DNA of 64,000 nucleotides from Actinomycetota bacterium (GCA_009701885.1 WLJH01000007.1:62001-126000); one strand, 5' to 3'; shown: positions 10,951 to 19,496, numbered from the stretch's first letter. Notes: a model not told the origin generated them from the letters alone. A program made the numbers and translations.

Positions 10951-11377
10951 GACTCCTCGTTCGGTGGTCTCTCCCGGCGAGCGACAGCGCGAGCCGTCGT
11001 CGAGACCGCGTGGGCTGTCTGTGGGCGGTGACCAGGTGCGGGTCGATGCGGCGACCAGCAGCGTCTACGTCCGACTGACCGCACCGCTCGAACTGTCGCC
11101 GGCGACTTGCGGCGGCCGGTACGCCCGCCCCCCGGGGGCCGCGCCGGCGCGTCTGTGTCGGGGCGGCGCCACAGGGCAGGGCCGGCGGCTGACGTCTCGC
11201 GGCCCGGCGGGCTGGATGGCATGGCGACGCCGCGAGGACGTCGAGCGGCGGTTCGCCGGCAGCTCGTTCCCCGGGGCTTCTCACTCGTTCGACCAACGGA
11301 GCGGCGGGTGGGCGTGCTGGTAGCCCGGCCACGCGCGTGGTGGTCGGGCTGCGAGCGGGTGCTGCGGTGCCTGGGGG
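10951..11377. other. 427-bp non-coding stretch between convergent genes
   Basis: No convincing gene: overlapping ORFs in several frames share no recognisable domain. The left part (10978-11012) carries one copy of the dispersed GAGCCGTCGTCGAGACCGCG repeat, and similarity to the copy at 57948 seems to continue into the following GTGGG-rich bases. The rest looks like neutral GC-rich spacer. Confidence 0.6.
10978..11012 (-). repeat. Dispersed GGTCTCGACGACGGCTCGC-family repeat, copy A
   Basis: GCGAGCGACAGCGCGAGCC followed by GTCGTCGAGACCGCGTG, the reverse complement of the family consensus. Other copies lie at 11979, 13134, 42203, 57924 and 58025. Confidence 0.65.
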
Positions 11378-12859
11378 TCAGGCGGTGAGTGGGGTGGTGC
11401 CGTCGGGGTGGACGAGGTAGCGCTGGCCGTGGGGGCTGGTCCAGAGCCAGTGGCCTGGTGAGAGTCCGCGGACGGCCCAGGGTCTGCCTGCTGGTGAGGG
11501 GTGGGTCTTGGCGCGGTGGTCGTGCCGGCACAGCGGTGCGAGGTTCTCTGTGCTGGTTTGTCCGGGTGGGCCGCCTTGCTCGGGTGGGACGTACTCGATG
11601 GTGTGGTCGAGGTCGGCGGTCTCGGCGGGCCTGCGGCAGTGCGGGAACGAGCAGGTGGTCCTGGTGAGCTTGACCCGGTTGGCGATGCGGTCGGGGACCT
11701 CGTAGGAGTCGACGGCGACGGTGTCGTGGAGGTCGATGACGGGCTTGACGATGACCTGGGTGCCGGGGACCCCGCACCACTCGCGGATGGCGTCGGCGGT
11801 CAGGAGCTGGCGGTGGTTCTCAATGCGGGCGAGGTTGAGGGCGAGCCCACCGGTGGCGGGGTCGATCTGGGGTGCGCCGGTCAGCGCGGCGTCGCTCAGG
11901 TGGACGGTCAGGATCACGGTGCGGCGGGGAGCCGTGCTGCTTCCGATGCGGGTGCCGGGGTCGGTGGGTGCGCTGGTTGCGCGGTCTCGACGACGCTCGT
12001 CGCTGGCGCTCCTCCCTGCTCGACCATCCTCCGTCGCTCGAGGATCGTCCTCGGGGAGGGTGTCCTGGCCGCGGGCGATGTAGCCGAGGGCTTTGGCGCG
12101 GCGGACAGCGAGGGTGTCGGTGGAGCCGTCGGCGAGGAGCTGGTGGGCGATGTGGCGGATCGCTTGCTCGAGGTCCTCGGCATCAGCGCGGTCGAGGAGT
12201 CCGTCGGCGGACACAGCGGACGAGGTGCCGACGCAGGTGGCGGGGGTGGCAAGGTCGAGGTCGAAGTAGAGGTTGGCGCGGGTGTCGCACTCGGTGACCT
12301 CGGTGGATTCGGGGTCGAACCGGGCGGAGGCTTCGAGGACGAGTCGGTCGACGACGATGGGGCCGGCGGTGTGGACGACGTGGGCGACCTGGGTGTCGAC
12401 GAACGCCACGGCCGCTTCGGAGAGGGCCTTGGTGGTCTGGGCGAGGCGGCGGACCCGCCACGCGGTGACCTGTCCGGCGACGAGTCGGGCCCAGACCTTG
12501 GGGAGGCGGTGCTTGGCCTCGACAGCGTCACCTACGAGCAGGCGCCCGGACTCGCGCGTGCGCCCGAGGGCGGTGGAGAGCTCGGTGACGGCGAAGTCGG
12601 AGACCTCGGGAGCACCGGCGCCGGCGAGGTCGAGCATGGTGTCGGCACCGGGCATCCCGAAGCGCTGGATCCATGCGGACTCGGCGGCGTCGTACGCCTC
12701 CTCGTCGGGGTGGCTGTAGGTGCCGTACAGGTCCGGCATCAGCGCGCCGGTGGTGTGCGCATCTGCCCACTGCGCGACACCGATCAGCAGCTCCCGCGCG
12801 GCGTCGTCCTCGCGCGCCTTGGCGGCGCGGATCGCGTCGAGGAGGGAGCTGGTGGACAT
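11378..12859 (-). CDS. DUF222/HNH endonuclease-signature protein (13E12 family), SOS-controlled
   Basis: A 493-residue protein. The N-terminal ~300 residues are the helical DUF222 region typical of 13E12-type proteins. The C-terminus is an HNH nuclease motif, CSFPHCRRPAETADLDHTI followed by ENLAPLCRHDHRAKTH, with both zinc Cys pairs and the DH pair intact. A dispersed repeat is translated in frame between the domains (GRAGRSASDERRRDRA). Start ATG 12859 is supported by TATACT six bases upstream (leaderless) with a perfect LexA box directly before it; the track start (GTG 12880) lies inside that box. Role likely linked to DNA damage, but the biological target is unknown. Confidence 0.88.
   Translation of the reverse strand: MSTSSLLDAIRAAKAREDDAARELLIGVAQWADAHTTGALMPDLYGTYSHPDEEAYDAAESAWIQRFGMPGADTMLDLAGAGAPEVSDFAVTELSTALGRTRESGRLLVGDAVEAKHRLPKVWARLVAGQVTAWRVRRLAQTTKALSEAAVAFVDTQVAHVVHTAGPIVVDRLVLEASARFDPESTEVTECDTRANLYFDLDLATPATCVGTSSAVSADGLLDRADAEDLEQAIRHIAHQLLADGSTDTLAVRRAKALGYIARGQDTLPEDDPRATEDGRAGRSASDERRRDRATSAPTDPGTRIGSSTAPRRTVILTVHLSDAALTGAPQIDPATGGLALNLARIENHRQLLTADAIREWCGVPGTQVIVKPVIDLHDTVAVDSYEVPDRIANRVKLTRTTCSFPHCRRPAETADLDHTIEYVPPEQGGPPGQTSTENLAPLCRHDHRAKTHPSPAGRPWAVRGLSPGHWLWTSPHGQRYLVHPDGTTPLTA
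11979..12026 (+). repeat. Dispersed repeat copy B, inside the HNH gene
   Basis: GCGGTCTCGACGACGCTCGT, CGCTGGCGCT and CTGCTCGACCA match the intergenic copies at 13134-13175 and 58025-58067. Here the element is read in frame on the opposite strand between DUF222 and HNH. Confidence 0.65.
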
Positions 12860-12865
12860 GGTGAA

Positions 12866-12888
12866 AGTATAGTCGAACACACGTTCGA
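12866..12888 (-). promoter_or_regulatory. LexA/SOS box and -10 element of the HNH gene
   Basis: TCGAAC-ACAC-GTTCGA at 12873-12888 is a perfect match to the actinobacterial LexA operator TCGAAC-N4-GTTCGA. On the minus strand it abuts TATACT (12871-12866), which lies six bases before the ATG, so LexA would sit across the promoter and the transcript would begin at the start codon. Confidence 0.85.
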
Positions 12889-13133
12889 AGAATAGAGTTT
12901 CACCAGGTCAGACCCACTTTCAGGCGAGTTTCTGAAGCGCCGATCCAAGCCCAGCCGAGGCGAGCACCCCAGTGGAGGGCGACCACCCAGACAAGCGCAA
13001 CCAAGAAGCTCAGGTGGCACCCACGGCGACCACGGCTTCCTGAAATCCAGGAACTGCTGCAGCGCGAACGCGCCACGACCCACCGAGGGTGACCCAGGGA
13101 GCAACCAGGGGTACAGCAGGGCGCGGCGGTGTG

Positions 13134-13175
13134 CGCGGTCTCGACGACGGCTCGCTGGCGCTCGCCTGCTCGACC
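13134..13175 (+). repeat. Dispersed repeat copy C
   Basis: CGCGGTCTCGACGACGGCTC followed by GCTGGCGCTCGCCTGCTCGACCA in two halves; near-identical to the right arm at 58025-58067. Confidence 0.75.
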
Positions 13176-13212
13176 AGCGGTGGGCGCTGGCGCTGCTCGC
13201 ATGTCGACCATC

Positions 13213-13260
13213 CATCGCGACATCGCGACATCGCGACATCGCGACATCGCGACATCGCGA
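13213..13260. repeat. CATCGCGA x 6 tandem satellite
   Basis: Six perfect head-to-tail copies of the octamer CATCGCGA. The unit contains the palindrome TCGCGA. It lies between two minus-strand genes outside any gene I accept. Confidence 0.95.
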
Positions 13261-13276
13261 TCGGCGATGGCGACTG

Positions 13277-14209
13277 TCAGGGGTACCGGATGCCCGTGGC
13301 CGCCTCGCTGATCTCCCACAGGCGCCGGGCGGCGTCGGCGTCGCGGGCGCGCTTGCCCATCAGCGTCACCTGGGGCCGACCGGCCATCTCGCCCGGGCCG
13401 CTGGGTCCGCAGTAGGTGCCGCCGGGGAGGTCGGCGGTCGCGGCCATGAGGGTCGGCTGCGCGCCCGCCGCGGCGGACTGGGAGACCGCTCGGATGGTGG
13501 CGTCGAGGATGGAGGCGATGCCGCCGGAGGACCGGCCGTACTGCCCGTTCGCGGCCAGGTGCGTCCCGGCGAACCCGGGGTGCGCGGCCAGCGCCTTGAC
13601 CGGTACTTCGGCGGCCCGGCAGCGCCGGTCCAGCTCGAGGGTGAAGAGCAGGTTGGCGAGCTTGGACCGGGCGTAGGCGCCCCACGGGTCGGCGCGCCGG
13701 GTCTCGGCGCGGGGGTCCTCGAGCGGTGCGCGGCGCGCCACCCGGTGGAACTGCGAGGAGACGGTCACGACCCGGCCACCACTGTCCGCGGCCGTCAGCT
13801 GCGGGAGCAGCAGGCCGGTGAGCAGGAACGGTCCGAAGTGGTTGGTGGCCATGGTCGTCTCGAACCCGTCGTACGTGCGCGGACCCGAGACCCCCATGAC
13901 GCCGGCGTTGTTGACCAGCACGTCGATCGGCCCGAGGGCGGCGGCGGCCGCCCCGGCGGAGCGGACGGAGGCCAGGTCGGAGAGGTCCACGACGAGGGGT
14001 ACGACGTCGGCCGCGGGCACCTCGTCGGTGATCGCCACGGACGTCTCGTCGAGCTTGCGCGGGGTGCGCCCGGCGAGCACGACGCGGGCGCCGCGTCGGG
14101 CCAGCTCGAGCGCGGTGTGGTGGCCGAGGCCACCGAGCGAGGGGCCGGTGACCACGATGGTGCGGCCGGCCTGGTCGGGCATGCGGGCGAGGTCCCAGGT
14201 GTCGGTCAC
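13277..14209 (-). CDS. Short-chain dehydrogenase/reductase (oxidoreductase, retinol-dehydrogenase-like)
   Basis: A 310-residue NAD(P)-dependent SDR. The cofactor loop is VVTGPSLGGLGHHTA, a slight variant of TGxxxGxG. DLSDLASV is the adenine-binding region, NNAGVMG the structural motif and YARSKLAN the catalytic YxxxK. The GTG start at 14209 is preceded by AAGGA five bases upstream. It lies 29 bases downstream of the DinB-like gene on the same strand and is probably co-transcribed. The sequence resembles the WWOX/retinol-dehydrogenase/protochlorophyllide-reductase type; the substrate is unknown. Confidence 0.9.
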   Translation of the reverse strand: MTDTWDLARMPDQAGRTIVVTGPSLGGLGHHTALELARRGARVVLAGRTPRKLDETSVAITDEVPAADVVPLVVDLSDLASVRSAGAAAAALGPIDVLVNNAGVMGVSGPRTYDGFETTMATNHFGPFLLTGLLLPQLTAADSGGRVVTVSSQFHRVARRAPLEDPRAETRRADPWGAYARSKLANLLFTLELDRRCRAAEVPVKALAAHPGFAGTHLAANGQYGRSSGGIASILDATIRAVSQSAAAGAQPTLMAATADLPGGTYCGPSGPGEMAGRPQVTLMGKRARDADAARRLWEISEAATGIRYP

Positions 14210-14238
14210 GGGTCGTCCTTGCGGCTGGTCGGGGCGCC

Positions 14239-15057
14239 TCAGGGGGTGGTGGCCATGCTGTCGAGCACGCGCTGCGCGAGGGCCTCGTCGCCCTCGACCC
14301 GCACGGCCCCGGGGGCCGGACGGCGACCGCCGGCCAGGCACGTGAAGGACTCGCGGTCCATCGCCAGGAGCACGTCGGGGGTCGCGGGCGGCTCGGGGAG
14401 CACGCGGCCGCGGCGGTCCTCGCCGACCTCGAAGGCGAACGGCGCGCTGCCCTCCATCTCCAGCACCAGCGAGGTCCCGGGCTCGGCACCGACCTTCTTG
14501 GCGAGGACGAAGCCCATGGACTCGGCGAGGTACTCCGCGGTGTGCCGCGCCGGCTCGGTGTCCATGCCTCCGGGGCGAGCGACGGCGCGACGCACGTCCT
14601 GCTCGTGCATCCACACGTCGAGGGGGCGGTTGCGCAGCAGCGTGCGCCAGGTCCAGGGCACGCCCCCGAAGATGCGCTCGGGCTTGGCGTCGGCGTCGGT
14701 GGGCGGGTCGGCGAGCAGCGCCGTACGCCGGGCGGTGGCGGCCTCGCGGATCTCGTTGATGATCGCGTCGGGGCTGGCCCCGCGGCGGTTGACGACCCCG
14801 ATCTCGGTGTAGTGGCCCATCAGCCCGGTGACGTGGGCCGGCGGCGGGTCGCCGATGTCGGCGTGCTCCTCCTCGCCGGTCGCCAGCACCTTCTCCAGGT
14901 GGGCGACGTGGGCTGCGACCGCCCGCACGTCCCAGCCAGGGAGGTCGGTGGGCCGGTCCCAGTCGGCCTCGTCCAGGCCCTCGAGCAGGGCGGTGAAGTC
15001 GTCGATCGCCTGCCACCACACGTCGGCGTACCCCGCCAGCACCTCCTGGTCGCTCAT
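14239..15057 (-). CDS. Maleylpyruvate isomerase/DinB-like (TIGR03083) family protein
   Basis: A 272-residue protein whose N-terminal four-helix region (LPGWDVRAVAAHVAHLE) carries the His-containing metal site typical of the mycothiol-dependent MDMPI/DinB superfamily, followed by a C-terminal SCP2-like domain. Such proteins use mycothiol, the actinobacterial thiol, or bind zinc without known activity. The ATG at 15057 has TAAAGT seven bases upstream, fitting a leaderless promoter. It is first in a two-gene unit with the SDR. The reaction is not known. Confidence 0.85.
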   Translation of the reverse strand: MSDQEVLAGYADVWWQAIDDFTALLEGLDEADWDRPTDLPGWDVRAVAAHVAHLEKVLATGEEEHADIGDPPPAHVTGLMGHYTEIGVVNRRGASPDAIINEIREAATARRTALLADPPTDADAKPERIFGGVPWTWRTLLRNRPLDVWMHEQDVRRAVARPGGMDTEPARHTAEYLAESMGFVLAKKVGAEPGTSLVLEMEGSAPFAFEVGEDRRGRVLPEPPATPDVLLAMDRESFTCLAGGRRPAPGAVRVEGDEALAQRVLDSMATTP

Positions 15058-15097
15058 GTGCCGGACTTTAGCGAGCAGCGCCCACCAGGCGGCGTGG

Positions 15098-16858
15098 CTA
15101 CCGGAACCTGACCGCGAGGACCGCAACATCGTCGGCGAGCGCCCCGTCGTCGAGGTCGGTGAGGACCCCGTCGAGGAAGTCGGGGACCGGACCCGGCGGC
15201 TGTGCGAGCGCGGCCTTGCGCAGCCGCTCGAGCCCGTCGGTGAGGTCCTCGCCCCGACGCTCGACCAGGCCGTCGGTGTAGAGCAGCAACGTGGAGCCGT
15301 CGGGGACGCGGCGCCGGTTGTCGCTGCGGTGGGCGTCGGGCAGCACGCCGAGCATGAGGTCGTGGTGCTCGTCCTCGAGCCAGGTGACCTCGCCGTCAGG
15401 GGTCAGCAGCAGCGGTGGCGGGTGGCCGGCGTTGGTCCAGCGCAGGGTGCGGCCGCCGGAGCCGTCGGGCTCCTCGATCCGGAGGTAGACCAGGGTCGCC
15501 AGGCCGTCGACGCCGAGGTCGGCCATCGCCTCCTCCAGGCGCAGCACCTGTCGCGACGGCGGGTCGTCGACGGCCCACGCCAGCGCGCGCAAGGTGGTGC
15601 GCATCTGGCCCATCGTCGCGGCCGCGCCGATGTCGTGCCCGACGACGTCGCCGATCATCAGGCTGGTCGCGCCGGAGGGCATGAGCACGGCGTCGTACCA
15701 GTCGCCGCCGACCTGGTCCCGCGCGGCCGCGGGCCGGTAGCGCGCGGCCATCTCCAGCTCCTCGGTCTCCGGCAGCCGAGGGAGCAGGGCGGTCTGGAGG
15801 ACGACCAGCGCGTCGTGCTGCTCCTGGACGAGCAGGGCGCGGGACAGCGACTGGGCGGCGTACGTCGCCAGCACACCGAGCGTGGCCAGCTCGTCCTCGG
15901 CGAGGTCGCGGCAGTCGTCCCAGATCACCGCCATCGCCCCGAAGGTCCGCCCCGCGGTGGTCAGCGGGAAGAAGGCGCGGCACTCGCCGATCTGCTCGCG
16001 ATAGTCCAGGTCCGGGTAGTGCTGGTTCTGGTCGGCGCGGTCGCGGTAGGCCAGTGGGCGCTCGCTGACGAGGCAGTGGCCCAGGGGGTTGCTCAGGTCC
16101 GCGCGCAGGCTGTTGTTGAGCTGGGCCGAGCGCCACGTGTCCCCGGCCTGTGGCACGTAGTGCAGCCGGGGGACCTCGACGTCGAGGTGCGGCTGGGTCG
16201 GCAGGTCGTGGGCGGCGGCCTCGGAGAGCCAGATGCCGGCGCGCAGGCAGCCGAGCTGCTCGCGGGCCACCCGCTCGGCGGCCGCCGCGACCTCGGTGAC
16301 GGTCGCCGCCGAGGCCAGGCCCTCGCTGAGGGCGAGCAGGACGGCGCTGCGCCGGCCCAGCGAGTCGGCCTCCTGGGCGGCCTCGGCGGCCTCCGCCCGC
16401 AACCCGCGCTGGGCGAGCTCGGTGGAGCACGCGGCGGCGAGGTCCGCCAGGGCCTCGAGCGCGTCGGGGGTCCAGGCGCGCGGCTCGGGGTCGATGGCGC
16501 AGAGCGAGCCGATGATCTGGCCGGTGTGGTCGCGGATCGGGTGGCCGGCGTAGGCGACGACCCCGAGGTCGGGAATCGCCAGGTTGTCGCGCAGGCGCTC
16601 GTCGAGGCGTGCGTCCTCGGTCACGACCGGCGCCTGGTCGTGGACGACCCACTGGCAGAAGGAGTGGGTCAACGGGGTCTGCCGCGCGGCGTCGTACGGC
16701 GCGGGGAGGCCCTCGGCGCCGACGAAGACCTGGCGGTCGGCCTCGACCAGGCTGACCAGCGCGACGGGGACGTCGAGCGCGCGGCGGAGCATCCGCGCGT
16801 AGCGGTCGAACGAGGCGTCCACGCCCAGCGAGGTGGCGCCGTCGTCGAGTCCGTCCAT
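15098..16858 (-). CDS. GAF-GAF-SpoIIE PP2C-type serine phosphatase
   Basis: A 586-residue signalling protein with GAF domain 1 (about residues 20-165, with SFCQWVV and SLCAID motifs typical of the oxidant/light-sensing GAF type), GAF domain 2 (about 180-345), and a SpoIIE-like PP2C phosphatase from about residue 380. The phosphatase has GGDWYDAVLM, GDVVGHDIGAAATMGQ and TDGLVERRGEDL, which contain the metal-binding Asp residues. Such proteins dephosphorylate anti-sigma-factor antagonists. No partner gene lies nearby. GGGGGAGG precedes the ATG. It diverges from the thioredoxin-NHL gene. Confidence 0.93.
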   Translation of the reverse strand: MDGLDDGATSLGVDASFDRYARMLRRALDVPVALVSLVEADRQVFVGAEGLPAPYDAARQTPLTHSFCQWVVHDQAPVVTEDARLDERLRDNLAIPDLGVVAYAGHPIRDHTGQIIGSLCAIDPEPRAWTPDALEALADLAAACSTELAQRGLRAEAAEAAQEADSLGRRSAVLLALSEGLASAATVTEVAAAAERVAREQLGCLRAGIWLSEAAAHDLPTQPHLDVEVPRLHYVPQAGDTWRSAQLNNSLRADLSNPLGHCLVSERPLAYRDRADQNQHYPDLDYREQIGECRAFFPLTTAGRTFGAMAVIWDDCRDLAEDELATLGVLATYAAQSLSRALLVQEQHDALVVLQTALLPRLPETEELEMAARYRPAAARDQVGGDWYDAVLMPSGATSLMIGDVVGHDIGAAATMGQMRTTLRALAWAVDDPPSRQVLRLEEAMADLGVDGLATLVYLRIEEPDGSGGRTLRWTNAGHPPPLLLTPDGEVTWLEDEHHDLMLGVLPDAHRSDNRRRVPDGSTLLLYTDGLVERRGEDLTDGLERLRKAALAQPPGPVPDFLDGVLTDLDDGALADDVAVLAVRFR

Positions 16859-16975
16859 CCAGCCTCCCCCGGGTGTCAGCGCACGCTAACCCGGGGCCGC
16901 CCGGGGCGTCGCCTTTACCCTGTCGACCACCCTTTGGGTTGGTCGGGAGGGTCTGTGCGGGGGAGGATCGGGGGA

Positions 16976-18745
16976 GTGAGCACCCAGCCCCGTCGCCAGC
17001 CCGTCCGGCAGCCCGTCAGGGCCCCTGAGCTCGTCGGCCGCGGGTGGCTCAACACCGACGGCCCGCTGCGCCTCGCGGACCTGCGCGGTCGCTTCGTCCT
17101 GCTGGACTTCTGGACCTTCTGCTGCGTCAACTGCCTGCACGTGCTCGACGAGCTGCGACCGGTCGAGGCGGCGTACGCCGAGGAGCTGGTGGTCATCGGG
17201 GTGCACTCCCCGAAGTTCGTCCACGAGGCCGACCCGGTCGCGCTCGCGGCGGCCGTCGAGCGCTACGGCGTGCACCACCCGGTGCTCGACGACCCCGAGC
17301 TGGTGACCTGGCAGGCCTACACCGCCCGCGCCTGGCCGACGCTGGTGCTCATCGACCCGGAGGGCTACGTCGTCGCGCAGTACGCCGGGGAGGGGCACGC
17401 CCATGGGATCGAGGCGCTGCTGGCCGAGCTGGTCCCGCAGCACCGCGAGCGCGGCACGCTGCAGCCCGGCGACTCGCCGTACGTCCCGCCCGTCGTGGAG
17501 CCGAGCGACCTGCGGTTCCCGGCTTCGGCGGTCCCGCTCGCGGGCGGGGGCGTCCTCGTCGCCGACGCCGGCCACGACCAGGTGGTCGAGCTGTCCGCGG
17601 ACGGCGAGGTCGTGCGCCGCTTCGGCGGGTTCCGCGAGCCCAACGGGCTGTGCCTGCTGCCGGCCGACGTCGCGGTGGCGGTGGGGTACGACGTGGTCGT
17701 GGCCGACACCGTGGGCCACCGGCTGGCCGGGCTGCGGCTGGAGGACGGCTCGGTCCGCACGCTCGCCGGCGACGGGCAGCAGTGGATGCCCGGCGACGGC
17801 GTCGAGCGGCTCTCCTCGCCGTGGGACGTGGCGTGGTGGGGCGACCGGGTGTGGGTCGCGATGGCCGGCATCCACCAGCTGTGGACCCTCGACCCGCTGA
17901 CCGGGGCGGTCGGGGTCGCCGCCGGCACGACCAACGAGGGCCTGCTCGACGGCCCGCTCGCCGACGCCTGGTTCGCGCAGACCTCGCGGCTGGCGCCCGA
18001 CGGGGACCGGCTGTGGATCGCCGACTCGGAGACGTCCTCGCTGCGCTACCTCGCCGACGGCTCCGTGCACACCGTCGTGGGGTCGGGGCTCTTCGAGTTC
18101 GGCTTCCAGGACGGGCCGGCCGAGCAGGCGCTGCTCCAGCACCCGCTCGGGGTCACCGTGCTGCCCGACGGCTCGGTCGCGGTCTGCGACACCTACAACG
18201 GCGCCGTGCGCCGCTACGACCCGGCCAGCGGGTCGGTGGGGACGCTCGCGGACGGCCTGGCCGAGCCGTCGGCGGCGTACGTCGACCCGGCCGACCCCTC
18301 CCAGCTGGTCGTCGTCGAGTCGACCGCCCACCGGCTGACCCGGGTGCCGCTGGGCGGGGTGGTGAGGGTGGACGGGTTCGCGCACTCCACGCAGCGGCCG
18401 GTCACCCCCGTCGCGGCCTCGCTGTCGCTGACGATCACCTTCACGCCGCCGCCGGGGCAGAAGGTCGACGACCGCTTCGGCCCGCCCTCGCAGCTGGTCG
18501 TGGAGTCGACGCCGCCGGGGCTGATCCGCTCCGGCGGCGGCCGCGGCACCGACCTGACCCGAGTGCTCGAGCTGGACCAGCACGCCGGGGAGGGCGTCCT
18601 CCACGTCGCCGCTCGCGCCGCCTCCTGCGACGCCGACGGGGGTGAGGGCGCCGCCTGCCGGATGCACCAGCAGGACTGGGGGATCCCCGTGCGGGTCTCC
18701 GCCGAGGGGCCCGGGGAGCTGGTGCTGCCGCTGGGGGGTGCGTGA
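16976..18745 (+). CDS. Thioredoxin-fold / NHL-repeat protein (NHLRC2-like)
   Basis: A 589-residue protein. Residues about 15-160 form a TlpA-like thioredoxin domain with the redox pair in TFCCVNCLHVL (CVNC). This is followed by an NHL-type propeller (LVADAGHDQVVEL, VADTVGHRLAGL, VAVCDTYNGAVRRYD) and a C-terminal beta domain. No signal peptide is obvious. GTG 16976 follows a purine-rich GGGGGA. The order matches human NHLRC2 and many bacterial homologues of unknown role. A thiol-redox function is likely; the substrate is unknown. Confidence 0.88.
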   Translation: MSTQPRRQPVRQPVRAPELVGRGWLNTDGPLRLADLRGRFVLLDFWTFCCVNCLHVLDELRPVEAAYAEELVVIGVHSPKFVHEADPVALAAAVERYGVHHPVLDDPELVTWQAYTARAWPTLVLIDPEGYVVAQYAGEGHAHGIEALLAELVPQHRERGTLQPGDSPYVPPVVEPSDLRFPASAVPLAGGGVLVADAGHDQVVELSADGEVVRRFGGFREPNGLCLLPADVAVAVGYDVVVADTVGHRLAGLRLEDGSVRTLAGDGQQWMPGDGVERLSSPWDVAWWGDRVWVAMAGIHQLWTLDPLTGAVGVAAGTTNEGLLDGPLADAWFAQTSRLAPDGDRLWIADSETSSLRYLADGSVHTVVGSGLFEFGFQDGPAEQALLQHPLGVTVLPDGSVAVCDTYNGAVRRYDPASGSVGTLADGLAEPSAAYVDPADPSQLVVVESTAHRLTRVPLGGVVRVDGFAHSTQRPVTPVAASLSLTITFTPPPGQKVDDRFGPPSQLVVESTPPGLIRSGGGRGTDLTRVLELDQHAGEGVLHVAARAASCDADGGEGAACRMHQQDWGIPVRVSAEGPGELVLPLGGA

Positions 18746-18852
18746 GGTTCAGCGGGGGTGCGTGAGGTTCAGCGGGGCGCCGCTGGAGGTCACGGGGCGC
18801 CGACGCAGGTGCAGCGGGGGAGCGTGAGGTTCAGCGGGGCGCCGCTGAACCT
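18736..18852. repeat. GCGTGAGGTTCAGCGGGG direct repeats ending in a terminator hairpin
   Basis: Three copies of GCGTGAGGTTCAGCGGGG at about 18740, 18760 (period 20) and 18822. The first contains the TGA stop of the NHL gene. The last forms a perfect 11-bp stem, AGGTTCAGCGG/CCGCTGAACCT, around GGCG (18827-18852). It lies between convergent genes and probably serves as a bidirectional terminator. Confidence 0.8.
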
Positions 18853-18875
18853 TCCGAGAGCCGGAAAAGCCCCGG

Positions 18876-19496
18876 CTACCCCCGCGCCAGCTTCACGGCG
18901 ATGAGCAGCATCGTGACCCCGATCAGCACGTCGAGGACCTGCCAGGCGCGGGGCCGGGCGAAGAGCGGGGAGGCCAACCGCGCGCCGTACCCCAGCCCGG
19001 TGAACCACACCAGCGACGCCACCACCGCGCCGACCGCGAAGGCCCACCGGTCCTCGGAGCCGTTGGCCAGCGAGCCGAGCAGCAGGACGGTGTCGAGGTA
19101 GACGTGCGGGTTGAGCCAGGTCAGTGCGACGGCCGTGAGCAGCGCCGCCGACAGCGGCCCGGCCGCACCCCCCGGAGCCGCGGAGCCGTCCAGCACCTCG
19201 CCGCCCCGCCAGGCCCGGCGGAAGGAGAGGGCGGCGTACGCCGTCAGGAAGACCACCCCGCCCCACCGCACCACGTCGAGCACCACCGGCGCCCGGGTCA
19301 CGATCGTCCCGATCCCGGCGACCCCGGCGCTGATCAGCACCGCGTCGGAGATCGCGCAGACCGCGACGACCGGTCCGACGTGGTGGCGGGCCAGGCCCGA
19401 GCGCAGGACGAAGGCGTTCTGGCTGCCGATCGCCACGATGAGGGTCAGCCCGGCGGCGAGCCCGGTCAGGGCGGTGACGAGGACGGGGGTGAGCAC
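18876..19496 (-). CDS. lysE: LysE/ArgO-family amino acid exporter
   Basis: A 206-residue membrane protein with about six hydrophobic spans. The N-terminal GSQNAFVLRSGL is the LysE/ArgO signature, and LTWLNPHVYLDTVLLLGS is the second conserved block. These carriers export lysine and arginine. The GTG start at 19496 matches the family N-terminus. The neighbour on the opposite strand is a LysG/ArgP-type regulator 69 bases away, the arrangement known from Corynebacterium glutamicum lysE-lysG, so induction by basic amino acids is likely. The name is assigned from family and context. Confidence 0.92.
   Translation of the reverse strand: MLTPVLVTALTGLAAGLTLIVAIGSQNAFVLRSGLARHHVGPVVAVCAISDAVLISAGVAGIGTIVTRAPVVLDVVRWGGVVFLTAYAALSFRRAWRGGEVLDGSAAPGGAAGPLSAALLTAVALTWLNPHVYLDTVLLLGSLANGSEDRWAFAVGAVVASLVWFTGLGYGARLASPLFARPRAWQVLDVLIGVTMLLIAVKLARG

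Larger units (their letters stand above)
12860..13276. other. 417-bp gene-free stretch (SOS promoter, repeat, 8-bp satellite)
   Basis: Holds the LexA-controlled promoter of the HNH gene at its left end, about 230 bases with no recognisable coding content, dispersed repeat copy C and the CATCGCGA satellite. The ORFs crossing it share no visible domain and run into neighbouring genes in other frames. Confidence 0.6.

Noticed and set aside
10951-11377. A short protein gene in the gap after the propeller-like protein
   Set aside because: Overlapping ORFs in several frames with no start signal or domain; part of it is a dispersed repeat.
13213-13260. CRISPR array
   Set aside because: Units are 8 bp with no spacers; it is a simple satellite and no cas genes are present.
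12900-14489. 529-aa minus-strand ORF including the satellite (translated RCRDVAMS repeats)
   Set aside because: It is an off-frame reading through the SDR gene; the apparent peptide repeat is only the satellite DNA.
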